Shown: positions 46,564 to 55,982 of the stretch, one piece after another
How positions within the stretch are numbered: position 1 is the stretch's first letter
Layout of the letters: the number at the start of each line of letters is the position of its first letter
Source of the DNA: Ancylothrix sp. D3o
Lineage (GTDB): Bacteria > Cyanobacteriota > Cyanobacteriia > Cyanobacteriales > Oscillatoriaceae
Length of the DNA stretch: 64,000 bases
Reading direction: 5' to 3'
Assembly (NCBI RefSeq): GCF_025370775.1
Contig: NZ_JAMXEX010000005.1
Span: 1-64,000 of the forward strand
Notes under the pieces: generated by a model
What the model was told of the DNA's origin: nothing
The model's database searches: none
What the model saw: only the letters and a program-made list of their open reading frames with translations
Made by a program: the position numbers and the translations under genes

Positions 46564-47436
46564 TTAACTCAAAGCCACCTGCTTTAAAACCATCACCGGC
46601 CCGCTATTTTTCAGTCTATCCAACTGCCCCTCATTCCGCACAAAAAACGTCCCAACAAACCCCAAACCATTCACAGAAATACCCTCAAAATCCTCACAAG
46701 AACGCCGCACAACAAACATCCAATCCCGCGTCGCAAACAAATTATAAGCCCCCGTAGCATCCCCCACAAAATCGCCCTCAAAACCCACCGCCCTCAACAA
46801 ACAATGATAAACCTCCAACAAACTCTTAGCCCCCTTCTCCAAACGAGAAAAAGCATGAACAAAATCAAAACCAGGTACCCTTCCCACCCCATTATCATCA
46901 AAACAAACCCCCTCCAAAACAGGCTTAATTGGAATCTCCATCATCGGCACAACCTGTAAATGCTTATGCCGTTGCGAAGCCCCCGCCAGCCTTCCAGAAT
47001 TATAAAAAACCAACCCATCAAACTCATTTAAAACCAACTCCATCGCCTCAAAATCTGCTAAATTTAACCATGTTTCCTGCTCCTCAAAAACCCGCGTCAC
47101 AATCAACAAATGATAATCCACCACATTAAACTTATTCAACAAACATAAATGAGTTTCTGACAAATCCGCAACAAACAAATCCTCCTCATAAGGCAAAAAC
47201 GGATTAAAATCCTTTGGTTTACTTACCTTTTTTTTAAACTCATCCTTGCGAACCAAATTCGACGCCACCCGCACCACAAAACGAATCCCCACCTCCTCAA
47301 TAAACTCACACTCTGTAACAATAGAATGCAGCGCCCCACATTCAATAGCTTTCTTTGTGCATTCCTTCACCTTTTGCCAAAGAGAGCCGGTTTCCAGCTT
47401 CCGCATTTCCTGCGAAGGAGATTTGTCTTCACACAT
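46564..47436 (-). CDS. Ap4A phosphorylase (ATP adenylyltransferase)
   Basis: 290 residues; a second ATG at 47403 (MRKLETGSLWQKV) is an alternative start. Family marks are GSLWQKVKECTKKAIECGAL, NPFLPYEEDLFVADLSETHL, HLLIVTRVFEEQ and the histidine motif SQRHKHLQVVPM, in which the middle His is the nucleotidyl acceptor; FYNSGRLAGASQ precedes it. The enzyme splits diadenosine tetraphosphate with phosphate to ADP and ATP in the cytoplasm. It converges on bioF. The coding strand is G/T-rich. Confidence 0.9.
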   Translation of the reverse strand: MCEDKSPSQEMRKLETGSLWQKVKECTKKAIECGALHSIVTECEFIEEVGIRFVVRVASNLVRKDEFKKKVSKPKDFNPFLPYEEDLFVADLSETHLCLLNKFNVVDYHLLIVTRVFEEQETWLNLADFEAMELVLNEFDGLVFYNSGRLAGASQRHKHLQVVPMMEIPIKPVLEGVCFDDNGVGRVPGFDFVHAFSRLEKGAKSLLEVYHCLLRAVGFEGDFVGDATGAYNLFATRDWMFVVRRSCEDFEGISVNGLGFVGTFFVRNEGQLDRLKNSGPVMVLKQVALS

Positions 47437-47601
47437 AATTTAACAACCGCAACTTAATTTTACATTTCGTTTTGATTGTACAAAACTTCTGCTATCAAAA
47501 TTCATTTAAAATAAATCTAACGAGCCGGCTTTTCCCAGCCTTGCTTGTGTAGCCACCCTTTTTAGCCGGTGGATGCGAACCAACCCCAACCCCCTAAAAC
47601 C

Positions 47602-48330
47602 ATGCCAGATCAAACCATCATCGAAAAAATCAAAAAACTCCTAGCCCTCACCACCTCATCCAACGAAAACGAATCGACAATCGCCGCCGAAAAAGCCTCA
47701 TTATTACTCGCCCAACATAACCTCAGTTTAGCCGATCTAGGCAACACTCAAGATACAGAAATAACTGAAACAGTCATCGACAAAACCACCCGCTTCGTCA
47801 CCTGGAAAATGATCTTACTTTCCGGCATCGCCGATGCCAACTTTTGCCAAGCACTCAGAAGCAACTACAACGGCAACGTATATCTCCTTGGTAGCGCCAC
47901 CAACTTAATAGTATGCCAGCATCTTTATAACTACCTATCCAAAGCAATAGAACGCCGCGCTAAATATCGAAAAGGCAGCGGACGCGCTTATTTAAACGCC
48001 TTTCGAGTCGGCTGTGCAACCCGTCTTAGCGAAAGATTACTCGCCCAAAAACACGAACTCGAAACATCAGGAATAGCCGGCACCAGCGACACCCCAGCCA
48101 CCCCCGCCATCGTCGTCCGTTCGATGTTTGAAAAAAACAAACTCTCCATCGACGACTACCTAGAAAATCGCGGCGTTACTGTTAGATCCCGATCCAACTC
48201 TCAAATCAGCAGCGAAAAAGGATATCATGCCGGTATCAAAGTAGGCGATCAAATCAGCCTCAACAAACCAATGCCGGCAGGCCAAAATATCAAACGCCTC
48301 CAACCCAAGGAGGACGAACTCGAATTTTAA
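47602..48330 (+). CDS. DUF2786 protein
   Basis: 242 residues from the ATG at 47602; a GTG at 47569 would add 11 residues. The N-terminal 40 residues match DUF2786 (IIEKIKKLLALTTSSNENES then AAEKASLLLAQHNLSLADLG), a short helical motif also seen in phage and bacterial proteins. The middle has FVTWKMILLSGIADANFC and a stretch resembling a nuclease or metal-binding core (YLLGSATNLIVCQHLYNYL), the C-terminal third is basic with GYHAGIKVGDQISL. Function unknown. No operon partner; a large inverted repeat separates it from the catalase. Confidence 0.75.
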   Translation: MPDQTIIEKIKKLLALTTSSNENESTIAAEKASLLLAQHNLSLADLGNTQDTEITETVIDKTTRFVTWKMILLSGIADANFCQALRSNYNGNVYLLGSATNLIVCQHLYNYLSKAIERRAKYRKGSGRAYLNAFRVGCATRLSERLLAQKHELETSGIAGTSDTPATPAIVVRSMFEKNKLSIDDYLENRGVTVRSRSNSQISSEKGYHAGIKVGDQISLNKPMPAGQNIKRLQPKEDELEF

Positions 48331-48395
48331 TGCCTATGTTTTTACTTTATTCTCACAGAATGAAAAGTTATTTGTGTGCATTAAAACCTTAAATT

Positions 48396-48474
48396 TTAAC
48401 CGCAGATAAACGCAGATGGACGCAGATAGGTTATCTGTGTGTATCTGCGTTTATCCGCGTCTATCTGCGGTTAA
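48396..48474. repeat. Imperfect long inverted repeat (CGCAGAT family)
   Basis: Arms of about 33 bp (TTAACCGCAGATAAACGCAG... and its near complement ending GTCTATCTGCGGTTAA) flank a short loop. The arms themselves repeat CGCAGAT. The element lies between the convergent DUF2786 and catalase genes and may also act as a terminator. Similar sequences are spread through many cyanobacterial genomes. Confidence 0.8.
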
Positions 48475-48491
48475 ACAAAACTCGCCTAAGA

Positions 48492-49493
48492 CTAAAGTTT
48501 AGGAGTCTTTAACTTACTCTTTTCTCGCGCCACAATCGGACTTTCTGCGGTCTTATCTGGGTAGTCACTCCACTGCTTCACTTCACCCTCAGCACCCATC
48601 GCAGAAGTTACCTCATGTGAGCGTATTTGACTTAATTGCTCAGTCACTTTCACAGCTTCTTCCTGTGTCCGTTTCGTGCCTTCCACCGGCTGATCTAACA
48701 AACCATTTGTTTCCACAACTTTCTCTTGGGGATTCTCAACATATACCCAATTTTCGCCGGGTTCCCACGAACCTTGACCCTCATTCCAAGGCCCGCGAAT
48801 ATTCCCCCCATCTGACATATTAAAATACAAATGAGTGTAACGCGGATCGCCTTGCAAAACACCAGGCGGGAAATTCGGCTCAATCGTTTCTAACGCCGCC
48901 GCAAACATCTTATAGTGTGCAATTTCCCGCGTCATCAAAAACCCAAGCGATTCCTTAACGTAAGGATCATCCGTAAACTGAATCAGATTTTCGTAAGTAA
49001 TTTTAGCCCGCGATTCCGCCGCCAAATCTGAACGTAAATCAACCGTCAAATCGCCATTTGCATTGATATAAGCACCCGTCCAAGGCACACCCTGGCTATC
49101 CGTCAGCATCGGCCCACCACTAGATTGCAAATAGAAATGTGGGTTAACCAAAGCTTCCTGAATAAATTTGTCTTTGTTTTTATTGCCAGAAAACAAACCA
49201 AAAGCACTACTATCAGCAGCATCCTTCAGTTCGCCATTAATCCCCTCCAGCAACATCGTAATCATTGCACCCACTATTTCCAAGTGAGCCAATTCTTCCG
49301 TAGCGATATCCATCAGCATATCGTACTTATCCGGGTAAGTCTTGCGGAATCCAAAGGCTTGAATAAAATACTGAATTGCCGCTTTTAATTCCCCATTACC
49401 GCCGCCAAATTGTTCGAGCAGCAAACGGGCAAAACGCGGATCTGGAGCAGAAACTCGCGCATTAAATTGTAGTTCTTTGACGTGATGAAACAT
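48492..49493 (-). CDS. Manganese catalase
   Basis: 333 residues. The ferritin-like four-helix core of manganese catalases is plain: MFHHVKELQFNARVSAPDPR, RFARLLLEQFGGGNGELKAA, MLMDIATEELAHLEIVGAMI and FLMTREIAHYKMFAAALE supply the Glu and His ligands of the dimanganese site. The conserved C-terminal arm begins near PPGVLQGDPRYTHLYFNMSD. It converts hydrogen peroxide to water and oxygen without haem; cytoplasmic. The Fur-like box at 49942 lies about 450 bp upstream, so iron-dependent control is possible but not shown. Confidence 0.93.
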   Translation of the reverse strand: MFHHVKELQFNARVSAPDPRFARLLLEQFGGGNGELKAAIQYFIQAFGFRKTYPDKYDMLMDIATEELAHLEIVGAMITMLLEGINGELKDAADSSAFGLFSGNKNKDKFIQEALVNPHFYLQSSGGPMLTDSQGVPWTGAYINANGDLTVDLRSDLAAESRAKITYENLIQFTDDPYVKESLGFLMTREIAHYKMFAAALETIEPNFPPGVLQGDPRYTHLYFNMSDGGNIRGPWNEGQGSWEPGENWVYVENPQEKVVETNGLLDQPVEGTKRTQEEAVKVTEQLSQIRSHEVTSAMGAEGEVKQWSDYPDKTAESPIVAREKSKLKTPKL

Positions 49494-50389
49494 CTTATTT
49501 CTATCTCCAAAAGTGGCTGAGATTGTTTTTTACTATCCTGTCTTTAATTAAACTAACGAATCGAAATCGCTACTAACTTCTACCAAAGGGATGAGTTAGA
49601 GGTGAGATTGTATTTGCAAATTTGTCTTAAAAAATTTTTTATCAACAAGCAAACTCTTGTTTTGTTGCTAACCAAAATATTTCAAAAGGTAGATGAAAAT
49701 GAATCGTTGGGATTGAGCGCTCAATTATCAAAAAATTTTTAACTTTTCACTTATCTACTCTCAAATTTTTTTCCATACCAAATAAACTACTCCTCTGCCA
49801 TGAACACACAACTAAACTTTTTAAATTTATTAGGTTAATTTATACTTATTTTATGCAAAGTATTTGTATAGTGAGATGGGCATCAACAAGCCTTTTAGCC
49901 TTATCCGTATAAACCCTTAGCTCAGCTTGCACGTTAGCAATAATGATTATCATTCTTACTTTTTAACTCAGTATTTCCCGTCCAGGCCATTTTTTTTTCT
50001 TTACAAAAAAAACATAAATTTTCGTTAAAGCCAGACGATCAAAGTAATAAAACTGGCCAATTCCAACTCAAAAGCCTTGATTTAGCGTGAAAAAAGCAGC
50101 TTTATCTTCATAAAGGATTGTTACAAAAGCGACAATTATAAAGTTTCTGTATAAAGACGTAGAAGTTATTGACACCGGCCCTAGCAATAGGGGTAGTATA
50201 GCGGTGTCAGTGTTTCAGCAGGAACATTGAACAAGAAAAAGGAGTCGGGCATTTCCCTTTGATTAGTTTCAAAAAATCCCCCTCCGCTTTAATTCTTCTA
50301 CAAAGAGTTTTCCAAACTCCTTGGTTTAGCAAATCCATTGCCAAACCATATAATCCCTTGCGTTAAAAACAACTTAAGACGAGGAATAA
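49494..50389. other. Long divergent regulatory region
   Basis: 896 bp, AT-rich, no gene. It contains a Fur-like palindrome, the motif AAAGCCAGAC (about 50029, also seen before the PEP-CTERM gene) and a possible promoter TTGACA at 50169 with TAGTAT at 50194 (spacing 19, longer than ideal). Confidence 0.5.
49942..49954. promoter_or_regulatory. Fur-like operator
   Basis: AATGAT-T-ATCATT is a perfect 6-1-6 palindrome within AATAATGATTATCATTCT, a close match to the Fur consensus. It lies between the manganese catalase gene and the large repeat protein, about 440 bp from either start, so its target is uncertain. Confidence 0.55.
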
Positions 50390-53005
50390 ATGACAGACTC
50401 TACTACTTTTGGGCTTAATGAATTTACAGGCGGCAATACATATACCCAAATCACCCTGGAAGATATCGTAACTGGGGGAGTCAAAGTCACTGTTAACGTT
50501 CTTCCCGATCCCGTTACCGGCAACATAGGCGATTTAAATGGAGTCTTTTTTCATGTAAAAGATGAAAGCCTAATTTCTACCTTAAATATCAGCGGCGGCG
50601 ATGTCACCGGTACCGCTTTTGGGCCGGCAAATAGTGTTAGCAAAATCGATTTACCTAAAGGAGGCGGAACAATCGCCATCGATCCGCAATCCTTTGATGC
50701 CGGTGTGGCGATTGGAACCTCCGGCATTGGCAAAGATGACATTCGTTCCACCAGCTTTACAATTTCCAGCCGCAGCAAAGAATTAACCCTCGCAGACTTC
50801 ATCAACGCCAACACCGGCGGCTCAGATTTTGGTGTTCGTTTAACCAGCGTTGGCACCGAAGGAGGAAAGCGCGAAGATAGCAGCAAACTCTCAGGAGAAG
50901 TAACTCAAAGCTTCACAGCCAACCCCCAAATAAACATCGACAAAGTAACAGGAAACGGCACAACAAAAGGCGACGGATTAACAATTTTAGAAGGTGAAAA
51001 CGTCACCTGGACCTACACCGTAACCAACACCGGCAACGTCGAACTATCAAACATCAGCCTCAACGACGATCAAATCGGCGCTATCAGCAACCTAGTCAGC
51101 GGCGACACCGATAAGGACAACAAACTAGACACCAACGAAACCTGGGTTTATAACGCCACCGGCACCGCCACAGAAGGCGACTACAGCAACATCGGTCTCG
51201 TCAGCGGTTCCTACAATGGCACCACAGTAACAGACAGCGATCCAAGCTCATATTTTGGCGCCAACCCAGAAATTAATATTGATAAAGTAACCGTCTATAA
51301 AGATATTGAAGGCGACGGATTAAACATCAAATCAGGCGAAGCAATTGACTGGAAATATACCGTCACCAACACCGGCAACGTGGGACTATCTAACGTCAGC
51401 GTTAGCGATGATAAAGTGGGTTCCATCAGCACCTTTGTCGGGGGAGACACAGACGGCGACAGCATCTTAGACACCACCGAAACCTGGGTTTATAAAGCAT
51501 CCGGCACCGCCACCGTAGGCGACTACAAGAACACCGGCACCGTCAGCGGTTCAGTCACAGACGACTTAGGAAATACCAAAACGGTTACTGATAGCGATGA
51601 CAGTTCCTACTTTGGCGAAAACCCCGCAATTAACATCGACAAAGTAACCGTCTACAAAGGCGAAGAAGGAGACGGATTAAACATCAAATCAGGCGAAGAC
51701 ATTAGCTGGAAATATACCGTCACCAACACCGGCAACGTCGGCTTATCTAACGTCAGCGTCACCGATGATAAAGAGGGCGCGATCACCAACTTTGTCGAGG
51801 GAGACGCAGACGGCGACAAAATCTTAGACACCAACGAAACCTGGGTTTATACAGCAGCCGGTACCGCCGCAAAAGACGACTACAGCAACACCGGCACCGT
51901 CAAAGGTTCAACCACCGATAGTGCAGGAAATACCCAAACCGTTACCGATAGCGATGACAGTTCCTACTTTGGCGAAAACCCCGCAATCAACATCAACAAA
52001 GTAACCGTTTACAAAGGCCAAGAAAAAGACGGACTAGCAGTCTTAAAGGGCGATACAATTGACTGGAAATATACCGTCACCAACACCGGCAACGTCGGAC
52101 TATCTAACGTCAGCGTCACCGATGATAAAGAGGGCGCTATCACCAACTTTGTCGGCGGAGACACAGACAACGACAAAATCTTAGACACCACCGAAACCTG
52201 GGTTTATACAGCCACCGGCAAAGCCATCAGCGGCCCCTACAGCAACACCGGCACCGTCACCGGTTCCAATAACGGCACCACAGTCACCGATACGGACGAC
52301 AGTTCCTATACAGGATGTGCAGGTGTAAGAACTCCTGGCTACTGGTGTGCAAATCGTGAAATCTGGAACGGCGATGCAAGCGATGATTACAACGTAACAC
52401 GCAAACCCAACGCCCCCACCGGCGATATCCTTTTACAACCCTACACCAACTCAGCCCAACCAGGAAAAGTCCTTGATCCCGTCGATCCCGTCACAGGCCA
52501 ATATAGTGTCGGCCTCTTGATCGGAGACCTCAACAAAGATGGAGTCACCAATAACGGAGAACGAACTATATTTTACAACCTTGACGAAGCGGAAAAAACG
52601 ATGAGTCGGGCACAGTCACAACTAGCTGCACAACTAGCAGGAAAACCAACTATAATCGACACTCGTTACTACGTTGCCAGCAACCTCACCGCTGCTTGGC
52701 TGAACTACCTCTCAGGAAATCCCGTCGATGCACAAAGCATCAACAATGGTGTCCAGTGGTTGCAACTCCTCACCCCCGATGAAAACAATGATGGTAAAGG
52801 AGATGGCTATACCGCAGGAGATGGTTACTTATGGTTGATGGGAGATAGGGAGTTAAATCGATTAAGCCCTCCCGTTTCAGAGACACATAGTGCCTGGACT
52901 ACTGGTATTACAAATCCCCTCGTTCCTTCTGGTGAGTCTATTGCTGCTACCCTACAGGATTACAACACAACAGGTGGCGGAATTTCTGTATGTGCCCCTG
53001 TGTAA
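50390..53005 (+). CDS. Large DUF11-like repeat protein, probable surface or matrix protein
   Basis: 871 residues. Residues 1-175 are a unique N-terminal domain. About 180-640 are four repeats of roughly 119 residues, each with NP(E/A)INIDKVTVYK, WKYTVTNTGNVGLSNVSV and a calcium-loop-like DGDKILDTNETWVY, the pattern of DUF11 and other Ig-like surface modules. The C-terminal domain (645-871) begins CAGVRTPGYWCANREIWNG and contains LLIGDLNKDGVTNNGE, a dockerin- or EF-hand-like loop. No N-terminal signal peptide, LPXTG or PEP-CTERM was seen; a type I or other signal-less export route or a wrong start is possible. Function as adhesin or matrix component is inferred. Confidence 0.75.
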   Translation: MTDSTTFGLNEFTGGNTYTQITLEDIVTGGVKVTVNVLPDPVTGNIGDLNGVFFHVKDESLISTLNISGGDVTGTAFGPANSVSKIDLPKGGGTIAIDPQSFDAGVAIGTSGIGKDDIRSTSFTISSRSKELTLADFINANTGGSDFGVRLTSVGTEGGKREDSSKLSGEVTQSFTANPQINIDKVTGNGTTKGDGLTILEGENVTWTYTVTNTGNVELSNISLNDDQIGAISNLVSGDTDKDNKLDTNETWVYNATGTATEGDYSNIGLVSGSYNGTTVTDSDPSSYFGANPEINIDKVTVYKDIEGDGLNIKSGEAIDWKYTVTNTGNVGLSNVSVSDDKVGSISTFVGGDTDGDSILDTTETWVYKASGTATVGDYKNTGTVSGSVTDDLGNTKTVTDSDDSSYFGENPAINIDKVTVYKGEEGDGLNIKSGEDISWKYTVTNTGNVGLSNVSVTDDKEGAITNFVEGDADGDKILDTNETWVYTAAGTAAKDDYSNTGTVKGSTTDSAGNTQTVTDSDDSSYFGENPAININKVTVYKGQEKDGLAVLKGDTIDWKYTVTNTGNVGLSNVSVTDDKEGAITNFVGGDTDNDKILDTTETWVYTATGKAISGPYSNTGTVTGSNNGTTVTDTDDSSYTGCAGVRTPGYWCANREIWNGDASDDYNVTRKPNAPTGDILLQPYTNSAQPGKVLDPVDPVTGQYSVGLLIGDLNKDGVTNNGERTIFYNLDEAEKTMSRAQSQLAAQLAGKPTIIDTRYYVASNLTAAWLNYLSGNPVDAQSINNGVQWLQLLTPDENNDGKGDGYTAGDGYLWLMGDRELNRLSPPVSETHSAWTTGITNPLVPSGESIAATLQDYNTTGGGISVCAPV
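51262..52310 (+). repeat. 357-bp tandem repeat within the large surface protein gene
   Basis: Units begin near 51262, 51619 and 51976, and long segments are nearly identical in DNA, including silent positions; an older, more diverged unit precedes them from about 50920. Confidence 0.92.
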
Positions 53006-53026
53006 GCTTTAATTAACCTGTGATTT

Positions 53027-53063
53027 AAAAAACCTGCTGGCAGAGACGTCAGCAGGTTTTTTT
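53027..53063. terminator. Strong terminator after the repeat protein gene
   Basis: Perfect 13-bp stem AAAAAACCTGCTG/CAGCAGGTTTTTT, 10-nt loop, T tail; between convergent genes. Confidence 0.9.
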
Positions 53064-53082
53064 GATGATTGTTGCCACCGAT

Positions 53083-53679
53083 TTAAGATTGCCGAATTCC
53101 TTTGAGAAATTCTGTTGTCCCCTCAAGTCTGGATGGTATCAATAGACAACGGACAAATAAGTCAATATCTAAATCTGGCAAAAATCCACTCCCAGAAACT
53201 TTCTCATAAATGTCTTCCCGCAGGCGGTAAATAGAAAGCTGGTTATCTTCCCAAAACCAAACCTCTTGAATCTTAAAACGCTTATATTTTTCCAGCTTTT
53301 CAACCTCGCCACTCGTAATTACAACTTCTATAGCCAGGTCTGGATGTTCTTTTTTACCTCCAATATAATAAGAATCATCCGGCTCAAAAGATGAGCCTCT
53401 TTCTTTTGATCGGCGAGTAGCGCTACCTACCGGAATATACTCTATCTGTTTCTCAAAAAAATAAAGTTGTAGGTAAAAGCAAATAATCGTTTTAATCAAT
53501 TCATGTTGTTCGCCAAGAGTCATAAATTCCACACACCCATCCAAATAAGTAATCCGTAAACCGGGCTCATTTTTCATTAAAGCTTCTATCGCCTCAAACT
53601 CCTCCCACGAGTGATAGCCAGGCAGAACGAATCTTTGTTCTTTTTGAGGGATTATTTTTTCAATAATTTGGGCAGTCAT
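53083..53679 (-). CDS. Uma2 family (DUF820) putative nuclease
   Basis: 198 residues from the ATG at 53679 (MTAQIIEKIIPQKEQRF); a GTG at 53739 would give a longer product with a non-family hydrophobic start. The PD-(D/E)XK core shows GLRITYLDGCVEFMTLG, SSFEPDDSYYIGG, HPDLAIEVVITSGEVEKLEK and WFWEDNQLSIYRL. This is a standard-size Uma2 protein, unlike the longer one at 44450. Its role is unknown. Confidence 0.85.
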   Translation of the reverse strand: MTAQIIEKIIPQKEQRFVLPGYHSWEEFEAIEALMKNEPGLRITYLDGCVEFMTLGEQHELIKTIICFYLQLYFFEKQIEYIPVGSATRRSKERGSSFEPDDSYYIGGKKEHPDLAIEVVITSGEVEKLEKYKRFKIQEVWFWEDNQLSIYRLREDIYEKVSGSGFLPDLDIDLFVRCLLIPSRLEGTTEFLKGIRQS

Positions 53680-53768
53680 AATTTTATCTAAATTTTCTTT
53701 AGGAGCATCACTAGAGATTAGTAGAATAGCCACCGGCACAAAAACCGGTGGACTATAAACCTACTATT

Positions 53769-55982
53769 TTAATGCACTAACTCAATGGCACGTTTCGTCA
53801 ACGCCTCAGCCGTCAAACCATTAAACGCCATCAACTCACCCGCGCTTGCAGTAGTTTCGCCGCGTTTCCAGGCAAAAGTATCGCGCTTGGCATTACTGCG
53901 TAACATCAGAGGTTCCAGCATACCGGCAGCACCTCCCGTGACACCAATCAAGGCATCACCGCCAAACAAACGCTCAAAACCCGCATCATCCAAAAATCCG
54001 CCATCAGCTTCCGAACAAGTATCCCACGCCACATCACTAGAACGATATAACCGGCGCGGATTCACCACCGAAACAATGCGCGCACCAATACCCTCGGTTT
54101 CCAAAAACGCCGCCGCTTCAAAAACCGGCATCAAAGTCATATCCCCAATCACCGCAAAAACCACCGTTTTATCGCCTGGAATTTCATGGATTGTCACCGC
54201 ACCATCCTGCAACGCTAAACGGCTTTGCTCAAAGGTTGTCCGAATTGGCAAAGGCGATTTAGAAGCCGTAATCACAATGCCTTTATTCTTAGTTGAAAGC
54301 GCCCATTCATAGCAAGTCTGAATACTATTTGCATCCGTTGGAAACAGCGGAAAAACATTACCATTCCGCATCATTGCTGCAAAATATGCCTCAACTTCAG
54401 GACGTTGGTGAGTCCAGCCATTTCGCCCTTGTTCCAAAGCACCGGCAGTAAACAAAGTAACTGCTGAAGGTGTGCAGCGGCGTAACTCAGCCATCGCCTG
54501 CGTCACAGTTTGCCAAATTGGTAAACCATTAATTGCAAAAGACTCATAAGAACACCACAAACTCCGCGCGCCAAACAGCGATAAACCCACCGCCAAACCG
54601 GCACAAGCATCTTCACTTAAAGGCTCATAAACTTGTCCATTTGGTGTTTGATTATAAAGCTCATCAGATGTGGGGTGAATAATCTTCAAGCCGACATTAA
54701 TATTACCAATGGCAGATGCTTCATTTCCATCCGCATTTGTCACCAAAAAATTGCGGTCACTTTGCCCAACTTTCACAACTAAATTACCCATAGCTGTTGT
54801 TGCAACTTTGGCGTCGCCACCAACGGCATACTCTTGCAAAGGTAACTCACCAATCTCTGCTAAAGGCAATTCAAACTCGGTAACAACGGTTTTGGCTGCC
54901 GGCCCGCCTCCAGCCCGCTCACAGTTTGTCCGCACCAACTCCCACCCCTGACGGGAAAGAGCGCGATTCTTCAATGCTTCTATAATGTGAGGTGCATCTA
55001 GGGTGTCTTTCGGGTACAAGTTGTGAGATTTTGCGCCCTTGGCGTGAACACCGGCCCCTTTCAATTGCTTAATAATAAATGCGGTCAATTTGCCGCCTAG
55101 AGCCGATTTCGCCGCCTTATCTACACCCAGCAAAACAGCTTTCATAAATGCTAGGCGCTGTTTCATTGAGAACACAGTGCTATCTACATAATCACCACTT
55201 TGATTTGTATCATCAAATTCTTTGGCATCGACTAGCACAACTTCGGCAAAACCGTTGCCTTTCCAATAGGCGATCATCTCTTCACTGGTTTTTGTGGAAA
55301 CCATGCTGTGATGCTCTTGGGAGTAGCCATTCCAGACTAAAACCGGCAAGAAATTTGTAGCGGTGGGATAGGCTGTGTTAAAGTGTGCCATGCTGCTCAT
55401 CGGGTAAGGTTCACCCATACCGCCATCACCCATTGTGAAGGGGAAAAGCTTATCGCGGTGAAGCAAAGCACCGGCGAGGGCGAAATGTTGGCCTTGACCA
55501 AGGGGGCCGGCGGGGCCAAGAATCCCCGGAATATAACCGGATAAGTGACCGAGCAAGCCGTGCTTTTCGCGGAAACGGTCGCGCAGTTGTTGCACGGTAG
55601 AAATACCCATGTCTTCTAAAGACCGGTCGAGGAACATGGCGCTATAAAAACCGGGGGCGTGGTGTCCGACTTCGGTAATAATATTTTTGTAGCCCAACAT
55701 CACTAAAGCCGCATAAGCTTCGGCTTGGCTGGCAAAACCGCCTGGGTGTCCTGAAGCTTTGGAGCCGGTGACTTGCAGGGTGAGGTAGCGCAAAGCGTCT
55801 GCGTATAACAATGTTTGGAAGACTGCGGAGGTGTCGGTGGGATCAGAGATCGCGTTTTGACCTTCGGAAATAACCGGTGTTTGGCCGTGTGTATCGAAAC
55901 CGGGCCAGTTTTCGCCGTAGTATTGGATGCCGTCACAAAAGTTTGAGGCCGTTGAGGTGGGGGGTTGAATCGTTGAGGTCAT
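53769..55982 (-). CDS. Transketolase/phosphoketolase-like thiamine diphosphate enzyme
   Basis: 737 residues. The N-terminal pyrophosphate domain has SGHPGGFASQAEAY, GHHAPGFYSAMFLD, GLLGHLSGYIPGILGPAG and the ThDP metal site GDGGMGEPYPMSSMAHFN. The middle domain has VYEPLSEDACAGLAVG with the cofactor-activating Glu, SYESFAINGLPIWQTV and IVITASKSPLP; the C-terminal part reads ARIVSVVNPRRLY. GHPGG resembles transketolase, whereas LSEDACAG, CSYESF and TASKSPLP resemble phosphoketolase, so it seems to sit between the two families. Transketolase moves two-carbon units in the Calvin cycle and pentose pathway; phosphoketolase makes acetyl phosphate. Which reaction this enzyme does is open; it is not the housekeeping transketolase (which has IREHAM). 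Confidence 0.75.
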   Translation of the reverse strand: MTSTIQPPTSTASNFCDGIQYYGENWPGFDTHGQTPVISEGQNAISDPTDTSAVFQTLLYADALRYLTLQVTGSKASGHPGGFASQAEAYAALVMLGYKNIITEVGHHAPGFYSAMFLDRSLEDMGISTVQQLRDRFREKHGLLGHLSGYIPGILGPAGPLGQGQHFALAGALLHRDKLFPFTMGDGGMGEPYPMSSMAHFNTAYPTATNFLPVLVWNGYSQEHHSMVSTKTSEEMIAYWKGNGFAEVVLVDAKEFDDTNQSGDYVDSTVFSMKQRLAFMKAVLLGVDKAAKSALGGKLTAFIIKQLKGAGVHAKGAKSHNLYPKDTLDAPHIIEALKNRALSRQGWELVRTNCERAGGGPAAKTVVTEFELPLAEIGELPLQEYAVGGDAKVATTAMGNLVVKVGQSDRNFLVTNADGNEASAIGNINVGLKIIHPTSDELYNQTPNGQVYEPLSEDACAGLAVGLSLFGARSLWCSYESFAINGLPIWQTVTQAMAELRRCTPSAVTLFTAGALEQGRNGWTHQRPEVEAYFAAMMRNGNVFPLFPTDANSIQTCYEWALSTKNKGIVITASKSPLPIRTTFEQSRLALQDGAVTIHEIPGDKTVVFAVIGDMTLMPVFEAAAFLETEGIGARIVSVVNPRRLYRSSDVAWDTCSEADGGFLDDAGFERLFGGDALIGVTGGAAGMLEPLMLRSNAKRDTFAWKRGETTASAGELMAFNGLTAEALTKRAIELVH

